In this document: positions 1 to 8,766 of the stretch, piece by piece
How the letters are laid out: every line of letters starts with the position of its first letter
Position numbering within the stretch: position 1 is the stretch's first letter
Source of the DNA: Achromobacter xylosoxidans A8
Lineage (GTDB): Bacteria; Pseudomonadota; Gammaproteobacteria; Burkholderiales; Burkholderiaceae_B
DNA length: 64,000 nucleotides
Direction of reading: 5' to 3'
NCBI RefSeq assembly: GCF_000165835.1
Contig: NC_014640.1
Span: forward strand, 248,001 to 312,000
Notes under the pieces: generated by a model
Database searches by the model: none
The model's input: only the letters and a program-made list of their open reading frames with translations
What the model was told of the DNA's origin: nothing
Translations under genes and position numbers: made by a program

Positions 1-1168
1 GCAGCACACCGAACCCGCCGGCTCCACCAAGAAGCAGGGGTTGGACTTTTTCCTGCCTGTGCTGGTGAAGGCGCAGATCCAGGTCACGGAAATCAACAAG
101 CTGCCGGCGGTCTCGGTCGCGCATCAAGCTGTTCCCGAGGGCAGCCTGAGCCGTCTGCTGGAGCAATTGCCGCCTCCGGTGCACTACGGCGTCACGCGCC
201 TGGCGCCGGTGCTGCGGGCCAACCCCTTCGATGTGGTGAGCTTGTGGCAAGACGGCACCTGCCTGTTCGGCGCGCTGGCCGCGCTGCTGGCTGGCGCCCC
301 GACCATACACCTGGTCTTCCGCGGGCTGCCGCCCAACATCCGCAAGGACCGATTCCGCGAAGAGTATCCCGAGCTGTACCAGGCCCTGGCCCAGGTGCCC
401 GGCGTGGTTTTCGTCAGCAATAGCTGCAAGGCCGCGGAAGCCTACGCGGAATGGCTGGGCATCCCGATCACGCGTTTCCACATCCTGTACAACGGCGTGC
501 CGGATCTGGCGACCGACGCTTCGGCGGCCGACGAGGAAAAGTGGAAGGCTTTCCACGAAAGCACCACCGATGCCACGGAGACCATCGGCGGCGTGTTCCG
601 CCTGGAGCCGGACAAGCGGCCTCAGTTGTGGATCAAGCTGGCGGCGATGTACCTGAAGGATAGGCCGCAGGCGCGCTTCGTCATCGTGGGCGACGGACGC
701 CTGCGCGAGAACATCGAGGCGCTGGCCGAAGAACTCAACGTGACGGACAGGCTCTTGCTGGTCGGCCTTTCCAACCACGTGGGCTATTGGTATTCGCAAA
801 TGGACGCCAGCGTCCTGCTGTCGCGCTACGAAGGCCTGCCCAACGTGCTGATCGAAGCCCAGTTGGTGGGCGTGCCGGTGATCTCGACGCCCGCGGGCGG
901 CGCCGGCGAGTGCTTTGTGGAGAACGAGACCGGCCACCTGCTCAGCTGCGTCGATCACCCGGATCTGCACGAGGCATGCGAGAAAGTCGCCTCCATGGTG
1001 GACCAGGTGCGCGACAACGAGCAATTGAGGGAGCACAGCCGCCACCGGGCGCAGAAGCTGTTCTCGCTCGATGCCATGCTGACCAAGTTCATGGGCTTGT
1101 GCATGCCCGTGGTGTCCGAGAACGATGAACGCATGGATATCGAGCCCATGCGCCTGATGCAAGCTTGA
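1..1168 (+). CDS. tviE: Group 4 glycosyltransferase, 3' part (TviE-like)
   Basis: The reading frame is open from the first bases of the window, so the gene begins upstream and about 388 C-terminal residues are visible. The second half is a GT-B, GT4-type nucleotide-sugar domain: G-G-V-F-R-L-E-P-x-K-R, then FVIVGDGRL, and an E-x7-E motif in EGLPNVLIE. Such enzymes act at the cytoplasmic face of the inner membrane. The gene sits immediately before a VexA-VexB-VexC-VexD-VexE-VexL series, which is the position of tviE, the proposed Vi-antigen polymerase/glycosyltransferase, in known Vi loci. The family call is firm; the tviE name rests on gene order. A TTG at 41 is in frame but is probably internal, because upstream codons encode protein without interruption. 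Confidence 0.72.
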   Translation, partial: QHTEPAGSTKKQGLDFFLPVLVKAQIQVTEINKLPAVSVAHQAVPEGSLSRLLEQLPPPVHYGVTRLAPVLRANPFDVVSLWQDGTCLFGALAALLAGAPTIHLVFRGLPPNIRKDRFREEYPELYQALAQVPGVVFVSNSCKAAEAYAEWLGIPITRFHILYNGVPDLATDASAADEEKWKAFHESTTDATETIGGVFRLEPDKRPQLWIKLAAMYLKDRPQARFVIVGDGRLRENIEALAEELNVTDRLLLVGLSNHVGYWYSQMDASVLLSRYEGLPNVLIEAQLVGVPVISTPAGGAGECFVENETGHLLSCVDHPDLHEACEKVASMVDQVRDNEQLREHSRHRAQKLFSLDAMLTKFMGLCMPVVSENDERMDIEPMRLMQA

Positions 1169-1209
1169 TTGGCATTCGGCCAATCAAGCTGCTGAAACGA
1201 AAGGATCCT

Positions 1210-2364
1210 ATGCATATGTACGTCCCGGGTTCAGGGCTGCGGCGCAAAGCAGCCCTGACCATGGTGGTTCTTGCCACGTTGACTCTTGCGGGGTGCCAGC
1301 TGCCCCGTTCCGGCCCCATGTTGAGCGAAATGACGGGCGCGCACGACGACAAGGATGTCATCGTGATGCCCGCGTCGCGCGAACTGGTGCAGGCCAGCCG
1401 GGTGCCCGACGTGGCCGACTTTCCGGTGCGTTACCGCGATCTCACGCAGGCCGGATTCGACCGCCTGGTTCCCGGCGACGGCATCAACGTGAAAGTGTGG
1501 GAACGCGGTGGGCTGGGCGTGTTCGCGGCGGATCCGTCCGGCGTGAGCGACCTGGGCAACCAGGAGATAAATTCGGCGGGGAACGTGAGTTTCCCCATCC
1601 TTGGAAAATTCCAGGCCGCCGGCATGACCCTGGCGCAGCTGCATGACGCCGTCGTGGCGCGTCTGGCCAGGCTGGTGGTCGGCGCCGACGTCAGCGTGAC
1701 GCGCGCCGCGGATGCGCGCGGGCAAATGGTGACCGTGCAGGGCAACCTGACCAAGCCCGGCATGTATGCCATCACGCAGACCTCCCAGCGCCTGAGCAGC
1801 GCGCTGGCGCAGGCCGCGCCGGTGCAGACGAATCCCGAGCAACTCGTCATCAGTCTGCGCCGCGACAACCAGGTGGCGTCGGTGCGGCTGTCGGATATCT
1901 ACCGCAACCAGAACAACGACATCCTGCTGCGAGCCGGCGACGTCATCACCGCCTATGACTCGAAGGAGTATCTGACCGTGTTGGGCGCGGCTGGCAACCA
2001 GGGGCGCGTGGCCATCAGCAAACGCAACTACAGCGTGCTGGACGCGCTGGCGGATTCCAAGGGCCTGGACGACAAGCTGGCGGATCCGCGTTCCGTATTC
2101 CTGTTCACGCCCGCCAAGGCCGGTGTCGAGGGCAAGCCGGACCTGCTGCCGGTGGTCTACCAGTTCGACCTGACGCGTCCGGAGCAGGTGGCGCTGGCGC
2201 GCGAGTTCACCGTGCATGAAGGCCAGGCCATCTACATCTCCGATGCGCCGTTCACGCAGGTGCAGAAGGTCTTGTCGGCGTTCCGCGTCACGATGAGTGC
2301 CGGCTTCAGCGCCACGCGTGCCATCGACAGCGATTCGGGCGGCTCGTCCGGCATAAGCCAATAG
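1210..2364 (+). CDS. vexA: Outer-membrane polysaccharide export lipoprotein (VexA/Wza-type)
   Basis: A 384-residue secreted lipoprotein. Residues 1-28 form a signal peptide ending in the lipobox LAGC, with Cys29 as the lipidated residue. The body contains a polysaccharide export (Poly_export) domain, including VPGDGINVKVWERGGLGVF, followed by SLBB-type beta-grasp repeats (MVTVQGNLTKPGMY and YLTVLGAAGNQGRVAI). Proteins of this family form the outer-membrane channel for capsule export. I chose ATG 1210 because AAAGGA lies just upstream and the signal peptide begins there; a TTG at 1165 overlapping the previous stop is possible but would put extra residues before the signal. It follows tviE and precedes the ABC permease, so it should be co-transcribed. 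Named vexA from context. Confidence 0.85.
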   Translation: MHMYVPGSGLRRKAALTMVVLATLTLAGCQLPRSGPMLSEMTGAHDDKDVIVMPASRELVQASRVPDVADFPVRYRDLTQAGFDRLVPGDGINVKVWERGGLGVFAADPSGVSDLGNQEINSAGNVSFPILGKFQAAGMTLAQLHDAVVARLARLVVGADVSVTRAADARGQMVTVQGNLTKPGMYAITQTSQRLSSALAQAAPVQTNPEQLVISLRRDNQVASVRLSDIYRNQNNDILLRAGDVITAYDSKEYLTVLGAAGNQGRVAISKRNYSVLDALADSKGLDDKLADPRSVFLFTPAKAGVEGKPDLLPVVYQFDLTRPEQVALAREFTVHEGQAIYISDAPFTQVQKVLSAFRVTMSAGFSATRAIDSDSGGSSGISQ

Positions 2365-2365
2365 C

Positions 2366-3712
2366 GTGTCGATGAGCAACGAGGACAGGATCAAGGGCTG
2401 GCGTTCGCGCCGGAAGGACAGCAGTTACGCAGTGGGATCCGGCGTTGCGGCCTGGCGCCTGGATCCGGCGGCATTGTTTGAAGCAAAGGCCCCGCCGGCC
2501 GTTCTGCTCAAGCCGCTGGTCGCGCGCCTGGAGGGCGAGCCGCACGATTCCGTGGCGGCCCGGCGGGCGGTGTACGAGGCGGTGCAGGCGGAGCTGGATG
2601 CGGAAATCTTGCGCGGCGATGTCGACGAGACGCTGGCCGATTTTTCGCGGCGGCGTTTGCGCGTCATCGTGCGTCTGCTTGAAATGGACATCCGCGACGG
2701 CGTCGATGTGTTCGCGCCGGGCTACATGCCGGCCAAGCTGGTGGCGGAAGACGAACGCCTGGCCGCGGCGCATGCGCGGCGCGTGGAGCGCAGGAAGCAG
2801 GATGAGGCGCGCGAAGCGCGCCGCCACGCCTCGCGCAACGACATCGCGCTGGAAGTCGAGGTTTCGCAGGACGAGGCCGGTGATCTCGCGATATTGCGGG
2901 ATCGCCTGCAAGGCCTGCATGAGGGGCATGATCCGAGCCACTCCGTGAAGGTCCGGCCAGTCGGCCGCACGCTGTTGGCGATGTTCATCTACCAGCTGCG
3001 CGTGATGCACGGCGAGAGCCGGATCGCGCTGGTTTGGGCGCTGGTAGGCCCGGTCGTGCTGCTGACGCTGATCTCGTCGCTGTACATCCTGATGGGCACG
3101 CACTACATCATGGGCATGGATGTGCAGACATTCTCGCTGCTGGGCGCGACGACCTGGATCATGTTCCGCCAAATCGTCTTCCGCAGCAGCACGGCCTATG
3201 TGTCGGCGCGCGGTTTGCTGAATTTCCAGGGCGTCACGCCATTGATGTGCGCGCTGGTGCAGGCGTTCATCTACGTGTCGGTGTATCTGGTGGTGTTCCT
3301 GGTGCTGATCAGCGCAGGCCATGCGTTGGAGCTGATCACGCTGCCGAAGAGTTGGTCCGGGTTCCTGCTTTACGTGGTGCTGATGGGGTGTTTCGGGGTC
3401 GCGCTGGGCCTGCTGTTCGGTTCGATCGCGACCTACTGGCATTTCTTTCTCAGGCTGGCGCCGATCATAGAACGCTTTCTGCAGATCTTCGCAGCCGTGT
3501 TCTTTGTCTCGGAGCAGTTGCCGGAGAACCTGCGTCCCTGGATGCTGTGGCTGCCGTTGGCGCATGGCATGCAGTTGCTGCGCTCGGCCTATTTCGAGGC
3601 CTACACCTCGCATGATGCGAGCCTGGGGTATTTCCTGACCTCTTTGGTTTTCTTGATGGTGCTTGCATTGGCGGCCGAACGTCTGGCCCGTCCCAATGTC
3701 CAGCCGATGTGA
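2366..3712 (+). CDS. vexB: Capsule ABC transporter permease (VexB/KpsM-type) with long N-terminal extension
   Basis: A 448-residue protein. The C-terminal half (from about residue 210) is an ABC-2/KpsM-like permease with about six membrane segments. The first roughly 200 residues are soluble, charged and helix-rich, including an Arg/Glu/Ala-rich stretch around residues 130-160, and have no counterpart in classic KpsM permeases of about 260 residues. The start is GTG 2366 or ATG 2372, right after the vexA stop. Its job would be to carry lipid-linked capsule chains across the inner membrane with VexC and VexD. Gene order makes it VexB-like. The extension could be a scaffold for the odd VexC partner or for biosynthetic enzymes; that is inference. 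Confidence 0.82.
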   Translation: MSMSNEDRIKGWRSRRKDSSYAVGSGVAAWRLDPAALFEAKAPPAVLLKPLVARLEGEPHDSVAARRAVYEAVQAELDAEILRGDVDETLADFSRRRLRVIVRLLEMDIRDGVDVFAPGYMPAKLVAEDERLAAAHARRVERRKQDEAREARRHASRNDIALEVEVSQDEAGDLAILRDRLQGLHEGHDPSHSVKVRPVGRTLLAMFIYQLRVMHGESRIALVWALVGPVVLLTLISSLYILMGTHYIMGMDVQTFSLLGATTWIMFRQIVFRSSTAYVSARGLLNFQGVTPLMCALVQAFIYVSVYLVVFLVLISAGHALELITLPKSWSGFLLYVVLMGCFGVALGLLFGSIATYWHFFLRLAPIIERFLQIFAAVFFVSEQLPENLRPWMLWLPLAHGMQLLRSAYFEAYTSHDASLGYFLTSLVFLMVLALAAERLARPNVQPM

Positions 3713-3721
3713 GGCAAGTAG

Positions 3722-4438
3722 ATGATCCATTTCAATGGCGTCACTGACGAGCCCTATGCATTCGGAAGCAGGCAAGCGCTGCTTTCCAATGTCGATCTCG
3801 CGATCCCGGTCGGGCGCTATGCGCTGCTGTCGCCCGCGCCAGAGCTGCATCGCCAGATCGTCGACGTGTTGTGCGGGCTGCGTCCGCCGCGCCAGGGCTT
3901 CGTCAAGCACGACGGCAACGTCTCGTGGGCGATAGGCCGGCAGGGCTTCATCCGGGGCAAGGCCAACGGCCTGAGCATGATCGACTTCGTCAGCGAGATG
4001 TACGAGATCGACGCGGATGCCACGCACGAACTGGTCGCCGACCTGGTCAGCGATCCCAGGACCCTGGCCAAGCCCATGGAGCATTGGCCGCTCTACGCGC
4101 GGCAGGAATTCTCCTTTGCGCTGGCGTTGGCGCCAGCGTTCGACGTCTATGTGATCGAAGGGGCCATCCCCTTCGAGCCTTGCCGTTTCACCCGCCTGTG
4201 GCTGGCTCTTTTCGAAGAGCGGCTGGTTGGCCGGACACTCATTCTTTCCAGTTATCGCCAGAATCAGTTGGCGGACTATTGCTTCAAGGGTTTGATTTAT
4301 GAACGAAGCGCGCTCAGCATCGAAGACGACCTCGACCAGTGCATCCGCAAGTATCCTCCGCGACGATCAAGGAGCGAATCCGGCACAGGCGACGACGTCT
4401 TCGGAGGCGGCTTCGATGAGGGCGGAATCGGCCTCTGA
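3722..4438 (+). CDS. vexC: Degenerate ABC ATPase-like subunit (VexC/KpsT-type pseudo-ATPase)
   Basis: A 238-residue protein aligned by length and order with KpsT/Wzt-type nucleotide-binding subunits: a strand-rich start, LLSNVDLAIPVGRYALL, then a LCGLRPPRQG stretch that follows Walker A in KpsT. The ATPase motifs are gone. Where Walker A should give GxxGxGKST the sequence is LSPAPELHRQIV. Where Walker B plus catalytic Glu should read like YLIDE it reads VYVIEG. The LSGGQ-type signature is YARQEFSFALA, and the H-loop His is Tyr in LSSYRQNQ. The reading frame is intact and codon use is normal, so this is not simple decay. Neighbours make it the VexC position. Either it is a structural pseudo-ATPase or the working ATPase is encoded elsewhere. 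The 3' end overlaps the next gene. Confidence 0.7.
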   Translation: MIHFNGVTDEPYAFGSRQALLSNVDLAIPVGRYALLSPAPELHRQIVDVLCGLRPPRQGFVKHDGNVSWAIGRQGFIRGKANGLSMIDFVSEMYEIDADATHELVADLVSDPRTLAKPMEHWPLYARQEFSFALALAPAFDVYVIEGAIPFEPCRFTRLWLALFEERLVGRTLILSSYRQNQLADYCFKGLIYERSALSIEDDLDQCIRKYPPRRSRSESGTGDDVFGGGFDEGGIGL

Positions 4439-5591
4439 GGGCAGGTCCGAAATCGAACGCCGCCGCCGCGAGCGCCAATCGGCGCTGCGCGAGCGGCGCC
4501 GCCATCGCTGGATCAACACGCTCATGGTGCTGGCGCCGGTGGTGTGCGCCCTGATCTATGTTTCTCTGTTTGCCACGCCGCGCTACGAGGCCGAGTCGCG
4601 CTTCTTCGTGCAGTCAGCCTCCGGCCAGCAAGGCGGCGGTGGCGCGGCGGCCAGCCTCCTGACCACGGGCAACGCGGGCGGCATGCTGGGCGGCTTCGTG
4701 GACGGATGGGCGGTCGCCGATTTTCTCAAGTCGCGCGACGCCATGCAGCAGCTCGACAAGAAGGTCGGGCTGCGCCAGTACCTGATCCGCGCGGGCATGG
4801 ATCCGATAAACCATCTGGCCGAGGATTCCAGCGAGGACGATCTTTTCCGCGCCTACCAGGCTTCGGTGAAGGTGTCCTTCAACGCGCTGGAGCAGATCGA
4901 CGTGCTGCGCGTGAGCGCATTTTCGTCGGAAGACGCCGCGATTCTGTCCAGGGCGCTCATCGAGCTGGCCGAGAACTTCGTCAGCTCCATGAACGAAAAG
5001 GGCGTCGCCGACAAACTGAAAGTGAGCGAGGAGGCAGTGAAGCTCGCGGAGCAGAAGGCACTTGCCGCCAGAGAGACGCTGACCGCGTGGCGCACCACCC
5101 ATGGCAACATCGACCCCACCGCGACGGTGACGATGCTGCTGAACCTCTCCAGCCAGTTGGAAGGTGAGCTCAACACCGCGCAGATCAATCTCGACAAGAT
5201 ACGCGCGCTGGGCAACAAGGACCATTTCATGCTGCGGCCCGCCGAGATGCAGGTGACGTCCTTGAAAAAACGGATTGCGGCGGTGCGTCAGCGCCTGAGC
5301 GGCGGTGGCAACACGGAAGCCAAGCAGCTCAAATCCTACGAAGCGCTGAGGAATGCCCAGGTGTTCGCGGATTCGAACCTGACCCTGGCGCAGCAGACCT
5401 ACCAGCAGGCCATGACCGACACGCTGCGCCTGCAGCGCTACCTGTCCATCATTGCGCAGCCGGTGCCGACGGACCGCCCGAGCAGTCCGCGCACGGGAAT
5501 CCTGTTGCTGCAGGCGCTGGCGCTGGGCTTTGTGCTGATGTTCATCGCGCGTGTGGCGATGGCTTTGTTGAGGGGATTGCGTCATGGTTGA
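4299..5591 (+). CDS. vexD: Capsule export inner-membrane/periplasmic protein (VexD/KpsE-type PCP)
   Basis: A 430-residue polysaccharide co-polymerase-like protein of the KpsE class. It has an Arg/Glu-rich cytoplasmic N-terminus, a first membrane helix around residues 75-93 (TLMVLAPVVCALIYVSLFA), a large periplasmic domain with coiled-coil-like helices (residues about 230-380), a proline-containing PTDRPSSPR turn before the second membrane helix (about 403-424), and a short tail. It would bridge the inner-membrane transporter to VexA. ATG 4299 lies inside the vexC frame, overlapping it by 140 bases; a second start, ATG 4416, has GGAGG eight bases upstream and would cut the overlap to 23 bases. 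Both are reasonable. The first 39 residues are Ala/Ser-rich low complexity, so the shorter form is a real alternative. Confidence 0.8.
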   Translation: MNEARSASKTTSTSASASILRDDQGANPAQATTSSEAASMRAESASEGRSEIERRRRERQSALRERRRHRWINTLMVLAPVVCALIYVSLFATPRYEAESRFFVQSASGQQGGGGAAASLLTTGNAGGMLGGFVDGWAVADFLKSRDAMQQLDKKVGLRQYLIRAGMDPINHLAEDSSEDDLFRAYQASVKVSFNALEQIDVLRVSAFSSEDAAILSRALIELAENFVSSMNEKGVADKLKVSEEAVKLAEQKALAARETLTAWRTTHGNIDPTATVTMLLNLSSQLEGELNTAQINLDKIRALGNKDHFMLRPAEMQVTSLKKRIAAVRQRLSGGGNTEAKQLKSYEALRNAQVFADSNLTLAQQTYQQAMTDTLRLQRYLSIIAQPVPTDRPSSPRTGILLLQALALGFVLMFIARVAMALLRGLRHG

Positions 5592-7488
5592 TATGGCAAT
5601 TGCGGATCGTCCCGTCGGAGTCGACGCCACGGCGCGCCTGCGCGATGTGATCAAGCAGATTCATTCGTCGGCCGAGCCGCTGAATGAAATGCCCGCGCTG
5701 GAGCCGGCGCTGCGGCAGGCGGCCGACGGCTGGCGCGACGCGCGCCGCCTGCTGGTTTCCCCCTTGGTGCGGGAGGGCAAGCTGGCCGCGGCCATTGCCG
5801 CGTTGGAGATCATGGTCGCGGTCTATCCGGCGCGCGCCGACGAGCGTCGCCTGCTCGCCAGCCTCTTTGGCCGCACCGAGCAATGGGATCGCGCCATCGC
5901 CGAGGCGGACGCCGCCGCCGGCATCGAACCCGGCGCCGCAGCCCTGCATGCAGCGCGCATCCAGTTGCGCGTGCAGGCCGGCCGGACGGCCGAGGCCGCC
6001 GAGGTCGCCCGCGCGACCAGGAGCATGGCGCAAAGCGAGCCCGGCGAAGCCTATGCCTGGCTGATGGCCTTCGTGCGCAATGGCGACGCCGCAGAGGCGG
6101 CGGACATGGCGGCGGCGCTGGACCCGCGCGAACTGCCCAACGAGCGGGTGGCGACAATGGCCGTGCGCGCCCTGCTTGAGGATGGCAGGGTGGAGGCGGC
6201 GATCCGGTTCGGCGATGCGGCCTTGGGCGCGGGTCACGACTGCGCGGTGCTGCGCTCGTCCCTGGGGCTGGCCCATTTGCGGCGCGGCAACGAGGACGAC
6301 CGCAAGGTGCATGCGCTGGCGCATTTCGAGGCCGGCCTGAACGCGGCGCCTGCGGACGTAAGGCTCTTGACGCTGCATGGCGAGACCCTGCTGCGCGCTG
6401 GACGCTACAAGGAGGCCCTGGCGCCGCTGAAGCAGGCCGTTGACCTGGCGCCGGATCTGGAGCAGACGCGGGCCTTCTATGCGCGCGCCTTGCGCTATAC
6501 GCTGCAGTACGACGCCGCGGCCGACCAGATGATGCATCTGCTGGAGAAATCGCCGGAGAAGCCGCTTTGGCAGCGCGCGACCATCAGCGCGCTGTCGCAG
6601 GCCGGGCGCAAGCAGGAGGCCGAGACGCTGTTCGGGAAATACGTTGCGCAACGCGGCCAGCGGCTGCCGGCGACTTTCCAGGAGGCCATGGCGCAGCTGG
6701 AGGAGCGGCTGCCGACCGCCCCTATTCCGCAGGCGCGCCTGGACTGGGCCTGGTCGATGCGCGGCGACACCAGCATCGACCGCGCGCAATGGGAGCGTCG
6801 CGCGCGCTGGGGTCATCTGGTGGACCACCTGCTGTTCGACTGGCTTGAATGCCGCGAAGAGAGCGTCGAAGAGGCGATGCAGGTGTTGGGAGAACTCGAT
6901 ACCGGCGAGCGCTTCTTTGCGCCGCTGCTGGCCGCCGGCAAGGGCGTGGTGGTCGCCACTGCGCACGTCGGCCCCATGTATGCCGGACTGATGGCGCTGG
7001 AACTGGTGGGCATCCCGTCGCGCTGGCTGGCGACCGCGCCCAGCATTGCGCAGAGCAGTTATTCCGCTGCCCTGATCTCCACGGCGGACCAGACCGAGGC
7101 GCAGGTCGCCAAGGCCTGCATGCGGGCGCTGAGCTCGGGCTATGTGCTGTGCCTGGCCATAGACGGGGCCGCCAATCCGGCGGCACCGCGCACCACCTTC
7201 GAAGGGCAGGAAGTAACGTATTCCAGCTTCGCGTCGCACCTGGCGCATCGCATGGGCGTGCCCTCGGTGTTCTACGCGCCGCGCTGGGAGAACGGCCACG
7301 TCGCCTATACGCTGGAGATGCTGCCCGCACCCCAGCCCGGCGAGGACGCCGATGCGTACTCCCTGCGCTGGCAGCAGGCCTATTTTGAACGGCTGAGGGA
7401 GCACGTGGCCGGTCCCCCGGAAAACCTGCGCCTGAGCGGAGGCATCTGGCGCCACGTCACCGCCGCGGACCGGTCCGCGCAGCAATAG
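5584..7488 (+). CDS. vexE: TPR plus lysophospholipid-acyltransferase-like protein (VexE-type)
   Basis: A 634-residue protein overlapping the vexD stop by 8 bases. Residues about 20-360 are alanine-rich helical repeats of TPR type. Residues about 400-634 resemble the LpxL/HtrB acyltransferase family, with the segment VVATAHVGPMYAG around His461; the usual H-x4-D/E acid is not obvious, since the position four on is not acidic. In Vi-antigen systems VexE adds a beta-hydroxy acyl chain at the reducing end of the capsule chain, which is thought to mark it for export. Position directly after VexD fits that role. It has no signal peptide or obvious membrane span, so it should act at the cytoplasmic membrane face. 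Function is assigned from family and context. Confidence 0.7.
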   Translation: MVDMAIADRPVGVDATARLRDVIKQIHSSAEPLNEMPALEPALRQAADGWRDARRLLVSPLVREGKLAAAIAALEIMVAVYPARADERRLLASLFGRTEQWDRAIAEADAAAGIEPGAAALHAARIQLRVQAGRTAEAAEVARATRSMAQSEPGEAYAWLMAFVRNGDAAEAADMAAALDPRELPNERVATMAVRALLEDGRVEAAIRFGDAALGAGHDCAVLRSSLGLAHLRRGNEDDRKVHALAHFEAGLNAAPADVRLLTLHGETLLRAGRYKEALAPLKQAVDLAPDLEQTRAFYARALRYTLQYDAAADQMMHLLEKSPEKPLWQRATISALSQAGRKQEAETLFGKYVAQRGQRLPATFQEAMAQLEERLPTAPIPQARLDWAWSMRGDTSIDRAQWERRARWGHLVDHLLFDWLECREESVEEAMQVLGELDTGERFFAPLLAAGKGVVVATAHVGPMYAGLMALELVGIPSRWLATAPSIAQSSYSAALISTADQTEAQVAKACMRALSSGYVLCLAIDGAANPAAPRTTFEGQEVTYSSFASHLAHRMGVPSVFYAPRWENGHVAYTLEMLPAPQPGEDADAYSLRWQQAYFERLREHVAGPPENLRLSGGIWRHVTAADRSAQQ

Positions 7489-7494
7489 GAGCCA

Positions 7495-8709
7495 ATGCTG
7501 ATGAAGGCTGCAATCAAAACCGCGCATTGGCTGTTCGCCCTGGCTGTTCTGTACGGCGGGGCGGCCGCTGCCAGCGAAGCGTGCAAGAGCCCGGACGAGC
7601 ACTGTCCGTCCATTGCGGCGCTGCTGCAGCAGCGCGAGGGCTACGGTGCGCAGGCCACGGGCGGCTTGGGCGGCAAGTTCATCGACGTCACGTCCGATCA
7701 GGACTCGGGCCCTGGAACGCTGCGCGCCGCGCTGGCGCAGGCGAAGAAAGGCCCCACGTGGATCCGCTTCGCGTCCGACATGACCATCGTCCTGGATACG
7801 CAGCTGCGCGTGCCGTCGAACACGACCATAGACGGGCGCGGCAAGCGCGTCACGCTGATCGACGACGGGCTGGGCGTGTATGGCAGCAAGAACGTCATCC
7901 TTACGCATCTGACGATAGACGGGCGCCTGTCGCGGCTGACGCAAGCCGTGAACGTGGCCAACAACAGCCGCGACGTGTGGGTCGACCACATGGATCTTTC
8001 GCGCATGTCGGACCGGCTGCTGAACGTGAAGAACGGTTCTACCGATGTCACGATTTCATGGACCAAGTTCCATAATTCGAACAAGGTCATGCTGCTCAAC
8101 AACATTACCTCGAAGAACCTCTACGCCAACTACGACCGCGATTCGATTGCGCGAGTGACACTGCACCACAATTATTTCCTCAACACCGTGCAGCGCAATC
8201 CCCGCGCGCAGTTCGGCACTTTCCACCTCTTCAACAATCTGCTGGAAGACTGGGATTTCTACGGCATGAGTTTCAGCCTGGAGGCCCGCGCGCTGGTCGA
8301 AGGCAATATCTTCAAGAACTCCACGCAACGCAAATGCGTGGAGCCCGAGTTCTTTCCGACGGTGGAAGGAATCAACGTGAACTACTGCCACTACATTCCC
8401 ATCGCCGCCAAGCGCAGCGCGCTGGAAAACGGTGAATCCGACCGCGGCGCCTACGAGAAACTGAAGTCCGAGCATGGCTACACGCGCGATTACAAGGCCT
8501 TCCTGCGCTTGAAGGACAATCTGTATCTGGGCGATGCGAAGCCGGTGCTGCAGGATTACCGGGCCGAGTCCGCGCCGACGCCGCCGTATTGCTACGGCTA
8601 TGAAAAGCCGACGCCGGAGCTGGCGGAGAAGATCCGCAAGTTCGCGGGGAATACGGGCGGCGATACGCCGTTGCCAGCTTCCAGGCTCGGATCGGGTTGC
8701 CCTGGCTGA
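7495..8709 (+). CDS. vexL: Periplasmic pectate-lyase-like Vi-antigen depolymerase (VexL-type)
   Basis: A 404-residue protein with an N-terminal signal peptide (ALAVLYGGAAAASE region, cleavage near residue 27) and a right-handed beta-helix PL1 pectate-lyase fold. Visible family blocks are WVDHMDLSRMSDRLLN, DVTISWTKF, VTLHHNYFLNTVQRNPR (Arg234 and Arg237 at the RxPR site) and FHLFNNLLEDW. The Ca-binding DGLLD block of secreted pectate lyases is altered to DRLLN. VexL of Burkholderiales is an established metal-independent, periplasmic endolyase for O-acetylated Vi antigen, and loss of calcium residues agrees with that. It starts six bases after vexE with AGGAG upstream, so it belongs to the capsule operon rather than to plant-polymer catabolism. 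Confidence 0.85.
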   Translation: MLMKAAIKTAHWLFALAVLYGGAAAASEACKSPDEHCPSIAALLQQREGYGAQATGGLGGKFIDVTSDQDSGPGTLRAALAQAKKGPTWIRFASDMTIVLDTQLRVPSNTTIDGRGKRVTLIDDGLGVYGSKNVILTHLTIDGRLSRLTQAVNVANNSRDVWVDHMDLSRMSDRLLNVKNGSTDVTISWTKFHNSNKVMLLNNITSKNLYANYDRDSIARVTLHHNYFLNTVQRNPRAQFGTFHLFNNLLEDWDFYGMSFSLEARALVEGNIFKNSTQRKCVEPEFFPTVEGINVNYCHYIPIAAKRSALENGESDRGAYEKLKSEHGYTRDYKAFLRLKDNLYLGDAKPVLQDYRAESAPTPPYCYGYEKPTPELAEKIRKFAGNTGGDTPLPASRLGSGCPG

Positions 8710-8766
8710 GCTTGCCTGGATTGCGGGCCTGCGCAGAGCGGCGATGAGTACGGCCTGGGATTTGTA

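Noticed and set aside
2306..4084. Long minus-strand frame opposite vexB-vexC
   Set aside because: Arg/Gln/His-rich composition typical of antisense frames in GC-rich genes; no domain motifs and the plus frames are clearly real.
3722..4438. Frameshift as the cause of the missing Walker motifs in vexC
   Set aside because: Other frames do not contain a GKST-type motif in this stretch and the frame continues with KpsT-like order, so the loss looks like substitution.
5542..7989. 815-codon minus-strand frame opposite vexE
   Set aside because: No family motifs; it spans two well-supported plus-strand genes and has shadow composition.
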